From Burkholderia sp. USMB20 (lineage in GTDB: Bacteria; Pseudomonadota; Gammaproteobacteria; Burkholderiales; Burkholderiaceae), in NCBI RefSeq assembly GCF_000949135.2, contig NZ_JTAN02000017.1, forward strand, positions 186,001-250,000: a DNA stretch of 64,000 nt. The letters are read 5' to 3'. The position numbers were made by a program, and so were the translations under genes. This document shows positions 27,115 through 34,662 of this stretch, piece after piece. The notes under the pieces are model-generated. The model searched no databases. It worked only from the letters and a program-made list of their open reading frames with translations, and had not been told where the DNA came from. Each line of letters starts with the position of its first letter. Position 1 is the first letter of the stretch.

Positions 27115-28149
27115 TCATCTTATGCGCCCATCAATCAGCGCAATAACTCGACTTTCCAGATCCTGCCTTGTTAATGCGGTGTGGTAAATAAGATCACGCG
27201 CCCTAGTAGGCACAATGCGAGTCTCGTCTGTTCGAATTATCCAAAGATCCATTTTTTCTTGGCTATGCCTATCGAGCGCCAACTCAAACTCATCGAAGCA
27301 CCAAGGACTACACGCATATTCGGCCGACCACAATGCGATGAAAACCGTCGCTTCGAAGACGGCCTCGCGAATTCGTTCAACGACCGAGTGTCCCGCCCCG
27401 AAATCGCTTTCATCGCGGAACACTGTGATATTCCGGCGCCGGAGAAGAGTTTCAACATGATCGGCTTCCGCCTGCCGCGCCCTCGGATAACTAATGAAAA
27501 TCTTCTCGTTGCTCGGAGCGTCGAGCACGGAGTCTCTGCCTACGGCAAACGCATTGATCATCGATTCAAGAGAATCCTCGACGTCGTGGTCTTGCAACTT
27601 TATGAAATTGAGGCCCAGCTTGTCTTCCAATTCGTACCGACGACGCTCGTATGATAATTTTGCAGCACCTCCGAGCACGGGAAAGGGTAGAACATGCTTT
27701 CGCTTTCCATCGGCGACCTGGAGCAGCATATTAGCGGAGCCGTCAACGTGCCCCCCGATAGCAATCGTCACGTTGCTGGAATCAAGCGCTCGCAACTGAG
27801 ACAAAAGCCATGCGTACCGGCGGCCATCTTCTGTATCGCTTTGCCAAGGTGCGTGCGGAATTCTATGCACGTTTTCTAACTTCAATTGACCAACGACATT
27901 TTCTATACTCTGTCTTACCTTGGCGTCGTCGGGGAAGTGAAACTCGACCTCGATTGAACGTCCACGTGCGGCCGATGCAGCACCATGCAACACCTCAACG
28001 TCCGCGGTATTTGGGAAAGGACTGCACAGTATCAGGGCATGACCAGCGTTTGCTAAGCTTCGTCCTATAGACCGACAGAGTTTGCTCCTCCCCTGCTCCG
28101 ATGAATCGACTCCGCGATCGGCTGGCCCACCAATAACAAATATCTTCAT
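27115..28149 (-). CDS. SLOG-TIR fusion protein
   Basis: ATG 28149 gives 344 residues. Residues 1-205 form a Rossmann-like SLOG domain: MKIFVIGGPADRG at the start, SIGRSLANAGHALILCSPFPNTADVEVLHG, and TIAIGGHVDGSANMLLQVA as the ligand-loop region. Residues about 215-340 are a TIR domain: EKIFISYPRARQAEADHVETLLRRRNITVFRDE, then ALWSAEYACSPWCFDEFELAL. SLOG domains bind nucleotide-derived messengers (as in ThsA) and TIR domains consume NAD+. The protein may thus be a signal-gated NADase that uses its own sensor. It stands between gaps of 269 and 194 bp, so it may have its own promoter. Confidence 0.82.
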   Translation of the reverse strand: MKIFVIGGPADRGVDSSEQGRSKLCRSIGRSLANAGHALILCSPFPNTADVEVLHGAASAARGRSIEVEFHFPDDAKVRQSIENVVGQLKLENVHRIPHAPWQSDTEDGRRYAWLLSQLRALDSSNVTIAIGGHVDGSANMLLQVADGKRKHVLPFPVLGGAAKLSYERRRYELEDKLGLNFIKLQDHDVEDSLESMINAFAVGRDSVLDAPSNEKIFISYPRARQAEADHVETLLRRRNITVFRDESDFGAGHSVVERIREAVFEATVFIALWSAEYACSPWCFDEFELALDRHSQEKMDLWIIRTDETRIVPTRARDLIYHTALTRQDLESRVIALIDGRIR

Positions 28150-28418
28150 TGTGTTGCCCCGATGTATTTTCTCTTTAAAAGATTTTCCTGGTTCACGCCT
28201 GCATCGCAATTTTAAATCTCGACATTACCGTCGAGCAGAATGACAGAATTGATTTAACACACCCACTATGCACAGATACGGTTTGGGCTGTTCAAAACAC
28301 TTTGCTTTTAGGTGCTACACGAATTTTCCAATGAGGCGTTGAAACTGAGACCGCAAAACCAATCAATGACATCGATTGATGTTTTAGCTCGACCATGCCT
28401 GCCCTCTCGCTAGCCCTG
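28150..28418. promoter_or_regulatory. intergenic gap splitting the TIR cluster
   Basis: This 269-bp A/T-rich gap probably carries the promoter for the SLOG-TIR gene. A short inverted repeat TCGAC-attacc-GTCGA lies at about 28217-28232. No hexamers close to consensus were found with confidence. Confidence 0.35.
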
Positions 28419-29621
28419 TCACGATCGACTCTTCACAAATCGCCGTGTCGCATCGGTCTTACTGACCTGAAGGGTAATGAACGGCCCCGAGGCTAATGCT
28501 TGGAAGACGCGAATCGCATCCCGCTCCTGCAGATAAGCAATCGCGGGATTGAGACGTCGCGCAGTCCAGCCGTACCTCTGTGCGATCTCCAAAGGCGTTG
28601 TCGGCATCTCCGAATCATTGACAAGGTCGACGGCTAGCCGCACAGCATCAAGAGCCGGATCCCAAGGCTGCCAGTAGCGATCGAACTCAGAATACAGCGT
28701 GCTTTTGGGTACTACAAAGTCGAATCTGGTCTGCACGCGATGTCGGATCTCGTAAAGCGCGTCAGCCAAATCCTCAGGCGACAGGCCTGTACGTTCTGCG
28801 ATCTCGTCGATCTTCAATTGAGGATCGGCGAATTGTCCATTTTTGCTAGCCGTAACGAATAAGCCCGCCACGGCTGTCGCCGCACTTGTGTACCCACTAC
28901 GAGGCGCACTAACAGCCGCCGGCGCGGGTCCACGCTCCGGTTTCCTGCTCACTCCGTGGATATCGTGGACGAGTTGGAGCATTCCCGTCCCGTCCGCGCC
29001 GATTTCGGGCGAAAGCATTCCGGCCATCAAAGGAGGAAGGGCCGTCGCTCCCAGTCCATGTCGCAGCGGTATGAACCGGCTCTTGTCACCGAGCTTGCGT
29101 ATGAAGCCTCCGTCGATTTCCTCGTTCACCCACGGGCGGGTTATTGACGCCGGTGTCAGGAGAACAAGGAAATGCGTGCAATTCTCCAGGCCTTCATCGA
29201 TCTTGCGTCTGATGCTATCGCCGGCCCGAATCTCCCACTCCGCCCACCATGTTTCAATCCCGTTCGCCTGTAAACACTCAGCGATTTTGCTGGCCAGATG
29301 CCGATCTTCCCATCCATAGCTGAGAAAAGCGCGCGGACCAGTGCCAGCATCTGAATCAACAAACGTCATGCTGTTCAACTCCTCCGGGCTCATCCTGTCC
29401 CGAACTATCTGTAGCAGCGCCGGCGACCCTTCTATCCGAAACGCCATATCCCGGAGATCATCTCCCTCAACTACCACGGAAGGAAACTCTCCCGTCTCCG
29501 GATGCCGAATCGATCCTAACTTTTCCCGCATGCTAGTCGCGATCTTGGCAGCGGCAGTCCGCATTATCTCTTTCTCAAGATCCCTCGGCATGATCGATTT
29601 GCCATTGATCGTCAACTTCAA
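28419..29621 (-). CDS. TIR-domain protein with C-terminal winged-helix region
   Basis: This 400-residue protein has an N-terminal helical part (1-90) and a TIR domain at about 96-205: RAFLSYGWEDRHLASKIAECLQANG, then WWAEWEIRAGDSIRRKIDEGLENCTHFLVLLTPASITRPWVNEEI. The Glu near residue 130 is the likely NADase catalytic residue by position. Residues 255-385 look like one or two winged helices (KIDEIAERTGLSPEDLADALYEIR and TPLEIAQRYGWTARRLNPAIAYLQERDAIRVF). They could bind DNA or mediate assembly. It is the last gene of the upper operon, 11 bp from the preceding TIR gene. Confidence 0.82.
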   Translation of the reverse strand: MKLTINGKSIMPRDLEKEIMRTAAAKIATSMREKLGSIRHPETGEFPSVVVEGDDLRDMAFRIEGSPALLQIVRDRMSPEELNSMTFVDSDAGTGPRAFLSYGWEDRHLASKIAECLQANGIETWWAEWEIRAGDSIRRKIDEGLENCTHFLVLLTPASITRPWVNEEIDGGFIRKLGDKSRFIPLRHGLGATALPPLMAGMLSPEIGADGTGMLQLVHDIHGVSRKPERGPAPAAVSAPRSGYTSAATAVAGLFVTASKNGQFADPQLKIDEIAERTGLSPEDLADALYEIRHRVQTRFDFVVPKSTLYSEFDRYWQPWDPALDAVRLAVDLVNDSEMPTTPLEIAQRYGWTARRLNPAIAYLQERDAIRVFQALASGPFITLQVSKTDATRRFVKSRS

Positions 29622-29632
29622 CAGGCTCTCTT

Positions 29633-30220
29633 CTAGTTTACTCTTTTACGGATTTTCGCCGTGCCTTTCGCCCATCTTGCAAGACTCGCGTATGTATCGG
29701 CGGCCTCGGTAATCCACAGCTCGCGCTTTTTTGTCTCCCGGCTTGTCTCTATATCCACGTGCGGGTACAGGTTGAGATACTCTTCGCCTTTGAATGCCTC
29801 TTCCTGGTTCCGAGTTATCGGGATGATCCCAACAGATCCCTTAAGGCCGTCAAAGAAACCAAGCTCCCATGGCATCCAACGGGATTTCTTCGAGTACTGA
29901 CTGTGGACGTAAAGAAGCGTATTCGAGCATCGCATCCGATATCGCAGGATCTCCGCAGTCTCTCGCGTTACCCTTTCGGGAGAAAGATGAGGATCGCTGT
30001 ACTTGTCGACGTAGACTGAGAGTCCTCTATCCTCAAGCAAAGCCACGACGCCGAGCAAAATATCCTCCGGCTCTGCCGAAGAATGGCTGAGAAACACATC
30101 GAACCGTTCATCGGCCAATGCGGCTGTCGCTTCCGAGAGTATGCGCCCCGCAGATTTCTGAAGACGTCGAGTGACGCGTTCCGCACGCGCTCGAACTTCC
30201 TGTTCCGTAAGATATGCCAT
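29633..30220 (-). CDS. TIR-domain protein
   Basis: ATG 30220 gives 195 residues (MAYLTEQEVRARAERV); the longer open frame upstream overlaps the SLOG gene in another frame and is rejected. After a helical N terminus, residues 40-160 form a TIR domain: RFDVFLSHSSAEPEDILLGVVALLEDRGLSVYVDKYSDP, then CSNTLLYVHSQYSKKSRWMPWELGFFDGLKG. The WELGFF helix is typical of bacterial TIRs. Spacing to the neighbours is 11 and 11 bp. Whether it is an enzyme or an adaptor cannot be told. Confidence 0.8.
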   Translation of the reverse strand: MAYLTEQEVRARAERVTRRLQKSAGRILSEATAALADERFDVFLSHSSAEPEDILLGVVALLEDRGLSVYVDKYSDPHLSPERVTRETAEILRYRMRCSNTLLYVHSQYSKKSRWMPWELGFFDGLKGSVGIIPITRNQEEAFKGEEYLNLYPHVDIETSRETKKRELWITEAADTYASLARWAKGTAKIRKRVN

Positions 30221-30231
30221 GGCAATACAAG

Positions 30232-31059
30232 CTATGAGCCATCCTTGGTGGTCGCAACATTGAGCAACCCGCGAATGATAAGAAGGATGGCTTGATCGAC
30301 GTGTGGCGTACAGGCAAGAATAGTGTTCTCTTCCTGCGTAAGACCGTTGTGAAGATCGACGTCTCGGAAGACCTTGAAGGCGGCCCGACCAGGCCATGCC
30401 GGCCGCGATCCTGTCCAAGGCGCAATCAGTCCGACGCTTTCCGCGATGTCGCGCGCACACCCGCCGAAGCCGCCCAGGAGAAACAGGGGCTGCCCTTTTT
30501 GCATCGACAGCAATGCTTCTTCGGCGATACCGGGCATGGCGCCTCTGTACTGATCCACCCGTCCGCCCAAGACAATTCTGGCGTGCGTCTCTGAGAGCAT
30601 TGTCCGACGCATGGACGTAAGTCCCTGCGACCACTCCACGTCGGTTGGCGCACACTGCAGAAGGTGCTGACGTTCATCCACCGACAGCCGGGCACCGTCC
30701 AGTGTGAGGCAAACGAGTTCAGCCGCCCCTTCAAGGTCAGCAGCAAATGCTTGCAGATCGCCGAACGGCTTAGCAATATGCACTGGCCAAGCCAGATAAT
30801 TGGTAACACCGATTTGATCGTCCCCACCACTCGTATCCCGGCGGTGCCGAGCCACAAGCTCGAATAACAACTCGCTGAATCCGTACTGACGTAGATCGCC
30901 CCCATAAACGAGCTTTGCGCCCAACGCAAGCATGTGCCGAGCAATCTCGGCCATGGCATCGCGCAAATGCTCTTCGCTCAACCCTAACGCCGGCATATCC
31001 GGGCTTTCTGAGGTCGATATAGCGATTGAGTGACAATGAAGGACTTCTTGATAGTTCAT
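30232..31059 (-). CDS. stand-alone SLOG (LSDAT/TRPM-like) domain protein
   Basis: ATG 31059 gives 275 residues and overlaps the stop of the double-TIR gene as ATGA, indicating coupled translation. N-terminal half: DMPALGLSEEHLRDAMAEIARHMLALGAKLVYGGDLRQYGF, a Rossmann-like start with a glycine loop. C-terminal half: ARIVLGGRVDQYRGAMPGIAEEALLSMQKGQPLFLLGGFGGCARDIAE, the SLOG ligand-binding signature. No membrane helix or catalytic motif is seen. In this context it is a candidate receptor for a TIR-made nucleotide. Confidence is good for the SLOG fold and lower for its partner. Confidence 0.78.
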   Translation of the reverse strand: MNYQEVLHCHSIAISTSESPDMPALGLSEEHLRDAMAEIARHMLALGAKLVYGGDLRQYGFSELLFELVARHRRDTSGGDDQIGVTNYLAWPVHIAKPFGDLQAFAADLEGAAELVCLTLDGARLSVDERQHLLQCAPTDVEWSQGLTSMRRTMLSETHARIVLGGRVDQYRGAMPGIAEEALLSMQKGQPLFLLGGFGGCARDIAESVGLIAPWTGSRPAWPGRAAFKVFRDVDLHNGLTQEENTILACTPHVDQAILLIIRGLLNVATTKDGS

Positions 31060-32240
31060 CTGACCGCTCCCGCGAGCCACTCGGTCAGGCTGCGCAACTG
31101 TACACGAGGGGCAACATCCGCGAACAGTCTTTCTTCTTCGGCGCTAAGCGGTGGATCCGGGTACACGATCACCGGAGCAGGCGCGTCAATGGCGGATGGT
31201 AGGCTGGCGAGTGTGATGAGTTCCGGCGGGCGAGGCACAAATACGACCGACGAATCGGCTCTAACACTAGCGAGTTCCACCTTGCAGCGCCATAAAAAAT
31301 CCTTTAGAACCTCGTCAAGCAATCGGCCAATGACGGAGTCGATACGATCCACACCGTGAGGCTCCAACCGAACCACAGGAACATTTCCCATGTAAGGAAA
31401 GCCGCGTTCATCGAGATCGGTAATACTGTTGGCGACGACTAGAGGTACGTTCCAACGCTTTGCTTCTATGATCTCGCGACGACACCACTCTCGAGACGAG
31501 TACGAGTCGGTGTGGATGGCTACCATAGCGCTCACCCGCACCTGCTGGAGCAAGACTTTATGAAATCGAAGGCCAGCCGGAATATCGTGGACGTCGAAAA
31601 AGCTTGAAAGACCATGACCACTGTGAAGCCGGTCACGAATTAAGTGCGCAATCCTCTCTCCATCGCCGTCATGCTTGGAGTGGCTGAGGAAAACTTGCAC
31701 TTTCTTAAGGTAAGCCTCAAGTTCATCGTCTTCCTTGGCAGGATGTTTTAGATGCTCCAGATAGTGGCGCAGCATCCGGCAAAATTCGTAGGTAAGCTCA
31801 CTGATCAGTCGCTGCCGACGATCGTCATTGGAGCCGCTCCAACGATCCCAGCGCAGCGCCTGTTCTTCCAGCCCTAGATTGTTGAGTGCCGCTCGCTCAA
31901 AGGAAATAGGGAAAACACGGGAGCCAAGGCCTGCAGCCTCAGTTCGATCGACTAGCTCCCGAATGTAATTGGACCAAGCCGCATCTGCTGTCAACGTCGA
32001 GTTGGCCATCACCACGACAGCGGTCGCCTCAGCTTCGGCTAGGTCAATCGGCAAAGGTTCGTCGGCCCCGGGAGCGTTGGTTGAACGGTAAATCACGCTC
32101 AAACCCGTGCCGCCCGCTACATTCTCATATAGCTTGCGGCGGAAATGCTTCCGCAACATCTCCGCAATCTCGGGACCGTCAGTAAACCCGGGATGCCAGA
32201 CGACATAGACCACGAGGAACGGCCGAGTCGAATCGATCAT
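31056..32240 (-). CDS. double TIR-domain protein
   Basis: This 394-residue protein has a second TIR domain that is clear at about residues 181-330: KVQVFLSHSKHDGDGERIAHLIRDRL, FFDVHDIPAGLRFHKVLLQQVRVSAMVAIHTDSYSSREWCRREI. The N-terminal 115 residues also look TIR-like (PFLVVYVVWHPGFTDGPEIAEMLRKHF, then AVVVMANSTLTADAAWSNYIRELVDRTEAAG), but are more divergent. The usual catalytic glutamate position in the second TIR is not obvious. It overlaps the SLOG gene by 4 bp and follows the ThsB-like gene by 8 bp. A tandem TIR may act as sensor plus effector, or as a scaffold. Confidence 0.8.
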   Translation of the reverse strand: MIDSTRPFLVVYVVWHPGFTDGPEIAEMLRKHFRRKLYENVAGGTGLSVIYRSTNAPGADEPLPIDLAEAEATAVVVMANSTLTADAAWSNYIRELVDRTEAAGLGSRVFPISFERAALNNLGLEEQALRWDRWSGSNDDRRQRLISELTYEFCRMLRHYLEHLKHPAKEDDELEAYLKKVQVFLSHSKHDGDGERIAHLIRDRLHSGHGLSSFFDVHDIPAGLRFHKVLLQQVRVSAMVAIHTDSYSSREWCRREIIEAKRWNVPLVVANSITDLDERGFPYMGNVPVVRLEPHGVDRIDSVIGRLLDEVLKDFLWRCKVELASVRADSSVVFVPRPPELITLASLPSAIDAPAPVIVYPDPPLSAEEERLFADVAPRVQLRSLTEWLAGAVR

Positions 32241-32248
32241 GGTGCTTC

Positions 32249-32791
32249 TCAGGCGTTGCGCAATCTGCGGTCGCGCGTATTGACGATCAGCTTACAGCTA
32301 CGAGACTTCGCATCCGCAACAAGGCGTTCGAGTTGTCCCGGGCTGGCGGTAATGTCTTCCCAGCTGCGCCATACCGCAAAGCCAGACTGGATGTTGTCGT
32401 GCAGCCTGCCGGGAACAATGACTTTGTTATCCTTGGGATCGCGAGCCGCAGTCGGCAGGCGAACCCCAATCAAGCCGTGCTCCTTGTCGAGCGTCGCCTT
32501 GATCTCCCAGTCCACATACTTGCGGCCCCATGTCTCGGCACCGACAAGAACAATCGTGCAAGAGCTTCCAGTTATATAGTTTTCCCGGATCCGTCGCATA
32601 ACGTAATCGACGTCGTCGCTATCTACCTCACGCTCAAGTGAGTTGTCGTAGATTACGTCATAGGTGTCGTGGAACGCCTGCGAGAATGCGTCATAGTACC
32701 GTTGGTCTCGCCTATGGTGGTAGCTGAGAAACACCTTATGTTTGACCGGCTTCTGTACGCGAAGACTTTCTCCAAATATCCCGTAGCTCAT
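32249..32791 (-). CDS. ThsB-like TIR protein (DUF1863 type), copy 1
   Basis: ATG 32791 gives 180 residues. Core: KHKVFLSYHHRRDQRYYDAFSQAFH, then VMRRIRENYITGSSCTIVLVGAETWGRKYVDWEIKATLDKEHGLIGVRLP, the pattern of Thoeris ThsB and MTH538. It is the first gene of the minus-strand TIR cluster. ThsB-type proteins often provide phage-specific sensing and make the second messenger. Two divergent ThsB-like copies in one island (also 26438-26920) resemble Thoeris loci with several ThsB genes. No Sir2-SLOG ThsA is present. Confidence 0.84.
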   Translation of the reverse strand: MSYGIFGESLRVQKPVKHKVFLSYHHRRDQRYYDAFSQAFHDTYDVIYDNSLEREVDSDDVDYVMRRIRENYITGSSCTIVLVGAETWGRKYVDWEIKATLDKEHGLIGVRLPTAARDPKDNKVIVPGRLHDNIQSGFAVWRSWEDITASPGQLERLVADAKSRSCKLIVNTRDRRLRNA

Positions 32792-33221
32792 GCGGTTTTT
32801 CCTTTGGTACCGGACAATCACCTTCTTTGCGACGTCCGGCAATCTCATTCGACGATCTCACCCACCGCTAACAAGGTAACGACTGCGTCCCACCGCGCGT
32901 CATATGTCATCAAGTCGTCAATTGGTTCGGGTTCGTTCGGTGTCACTTTGTGCGTGGGCCTTCTCTTGCGCCGGTTAGCTCGCGAAAATAGCGGCAGCAC
33001 CCCAGTGGCGCGCTATCGAGCATCCACGAACTTGGGCCGCTCGGCTCGCGGAGAAAAGCGTAACCAAGTGTAACCGTCGCGTGTCTTTTTTGGTAGCCTA
33101 TACATGCGCTGATGTCACCGCACCGTTTGTCGCGTCACGGTGCATCTTTTGCGAATCCATTGCCACGGACCAGACTCCGGGGATAATCGGACCTGGCCAG
33201 TGCAATGCGGAGCCGTGCAAA
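32792..33221. promoter_or_regulatory. divergent intergenic region between the TIR operon and alpA
   Basis: This 430-bp gap has no convincing gene. Near the alpA side a short tandem GTAACC repeat (about 33060-33074) lies upstream of a TATACA hexamer near 33101, a possible operator and -10 box for the regulator. The TIR operon promoter should lie at the left part. Confidence 0.4.
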
Positions 33222-33434
33222 ATGGACCAGGTAATGCGCATGAAGGAAGTCGTGAAAAAGATCGGCCTTTGCCGTGCCACCATCTATGCGATGATCAGCC
33301 GCGGCGAATTCCCGCGCCCTATCCGCATCGGAGAACGTGCAACAGGCTGGCGCGAGTCGGAACTGGAAGCATGGCTCGCTGCCCGCACTGCGACGCGAGA
33401 GCGGTCAGCGCCAGTGCTACCATCGGGCCGCTGA
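33222..33434 (+). CDS. AlpA-family transcriptional regulator
   Basis: ATG 33222, with GGAG 9 nt upstream, gives 70 residues. MRMKEVVKKIGLCRATIYAMISRGEFPRPIRIGERATGWRESELEAWLAAR is a full AlpA/MerR-like winged helix. Such proteins activate integrase or excision genes of P4-like elements and ICEs. It lies between the TIR cargo and the transfer genes and is a good candidate for the excision or transfer switch of this element. Confidence 0.88.
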   Translation: MDQVMRMKEVVKKIGLCRATIYAMISRGEFPRPIRIGERATGWRESELEAWLAARTATRERSAPVLPSGR

Positions 33435-33448
33435 TCGTCCACCGAGCG

Positions 33449-33919
33449 TCACGACGCGCCGACACCCAGCATCGTGCCGCGGCATCCTCGCGTCCCACAC
33501 CGGCAGACGTAGCTTAGTCTCGTCTCTTCGTCCGTCGGATCGTCGACGGCCAACTGGTAATCGAGAAAGAGTTCCTCGCCGGGTCCAATCGCGGTCGACG
33601 CGTGAATAAATACGCGGTCTTCGATCTCAACCGCCTCGCAATTGGCCGTACACGCATGATTGAGCCAGCGCGCGCTGTTTCCACCACGCCCGCCGTCGAT
33701 TACGCGTCCGTCGGAGAGACCAAAGAAATACGTGTGGCCCGCTATGCCATTACTTCCATGCTCCCTGATGGCCGCCGTCCACGCGATCCGCTCGCCCTTG
33801 TATTCAAAAATCCGCTCGCCGGCTTCGAGTATCCGTAATGCGAAGACACCACGCCCATGCACGGGCGAGCGCCGAACCACTACGCGTCGGCGAATGACCT
33901 GTCCATTCTCTTTTTTCAT
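33449..33919 (-). CDS. SET-domain protein-lysine methyltransferase homologue
   Basis: ATG 33919 gives 156 residues. The SET hallmarks are complete: VVVRRSPVHGRGVFAL at the start, RWLNHACTANCEA (the NHxCxxN box), and GEELFLDY with the active-site Tyr. A post-SET cluster CRCGTRGCRG with a CxCGx3CxG arrangement follows. SET proteins methylate lysine using S-adenosylmethionine; bacterial versions are rare and their targets are poorly known. It converges with alpA and lies 29 bp upstream of the end of the DUF4400-type gene. Confidence 0.86.
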   Translation of the reverse strand: MKKENGQVIRRRVVVRRSPVHGRGVFALRILEAGERIFEYKGERIAWTAAIREHGSNGIAGHTYFFGLSDGRVIDGGRGGNSARWLNHACTANCEAVEIEDRVFIHASTAIGPGEELFLDYQLAVDDPTDEETRLSYVCRCGTRGCRGTMLGVGAS

Positions 33920-33948
33920 GGCGGAAGTATAGGACGACAAATTGCGGT

Positions 33949-34647
33949 CTACGTGTACTTCTTGAAGTACTTCGCCATGTTCCATACGGCGATCACGATC
34001 ATTATCGACACCGGCCAGAAAAGCAGCCAGACCGGCAGCCGTACCGGCGCGACCAGCCAGACGATCGCAGTCAGCGGGATGACGCCGAACATCAGCAGAT
34101 GTTTTACGTGGTGATAGCGGGTCGCGGATTCATGCCCGCCCAACGCGCGTCTCACATCTCGCGCGACCAGTCCGTCAACCAGCGCGACGGCAATCGCGAG
34201 GACGAACTGCGGCACCGTCATGGCGAGCATCGCCATGCGAACCCCGAAGAGCTTGAGGCCGTACATCGCGACAACAAGCCCCTCGCGCGTCCCCCCTGAA
34301 AACGCAGGCTGGAGATACGATCCGAGTCCCTGTGCCGGCAGCACGCCAGCCTGCCATGCCCGCGCCGACGCGTCGACGCCGGTCCAGCCGAACCAGGTCC
34401 AGTAGGCGAAGTCCGCGGCCCTCGCAGCGAGGCCGGGATCGGTTGTTCCGTTCAGGTAATAACGCAGGAGCGCCTGCACCCCGCCCACCGGATCGTCGCG
34501 CCACAGGAAATGTGCGGCCAGCAGATCCGCCAGGACCGAAAGTATGCTTGCCAGCAGCAGCCAGAGCGCAACGTGAATCGCCAGATCGACGACCCAGAAA
34601 AACGACTTCACGCCATCGGCGTTTCCATCACGCGTCTTCGCTGCCAT
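33949..34647 (-). CDS. ICE membrane protein, DUF4400/TIGR03747-like
   Basis: ATG 34647 (MAAKTRDGN, GGAG upstream) gives 232 residues. A membrane helix lies at about 15-45, two or three more in the C-terminal half (MAMLAMTVPQFVLAIAVALVDG and HLLMFGVIPLTAIVWLV), and the protein ends in KYFKKYT. The sequence resembles the ICE membrane proteins found next to traD. It sits 15 bp downstream of traD and is probably cotranscribed with it. Its role in transfer is unknown. Confidence 0.78.
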   Translation of the reverse strand: MAAKTRDGNADGVKSFFWVVDLAIHVALWLLLASILSVLADLLAAHFLWRDDPVGGVQALLRYYLNGTTDPGLAARAADFAYWTWFGWTGVDASARAWQAGVLPAQGLGSYLQPAFSGGTREGLVVAMYGLKLFGVRMAMLAMTVPQFVLAIAVALVDGLVARDVRRALGGHESATRYHHVKHLLMFGVIPLTAIVWLVAPVRLPVWLLFWPVSIMIVIAVWNMAKYFKKYT

Positions 34648-34662
34648 GCTCACTCCATCGCG

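Noticed and set aside
29633-30655. Long 340-residue version of the TIR gene
   Set aside because: The first 145 residues overlap the SLOG gene in another frame and are Arg/Ser-rich. The ATG at 30220 fits the domain boundary and spacing.
24020-32791. Canonical Thoeris annotation
   Set aside because: ThsB-like genes are present, but no ThsA-type Sir2-SLOG, Macro-SLOG or membrane-SLOG protein was found, so a plain Thoeris label would mislead.
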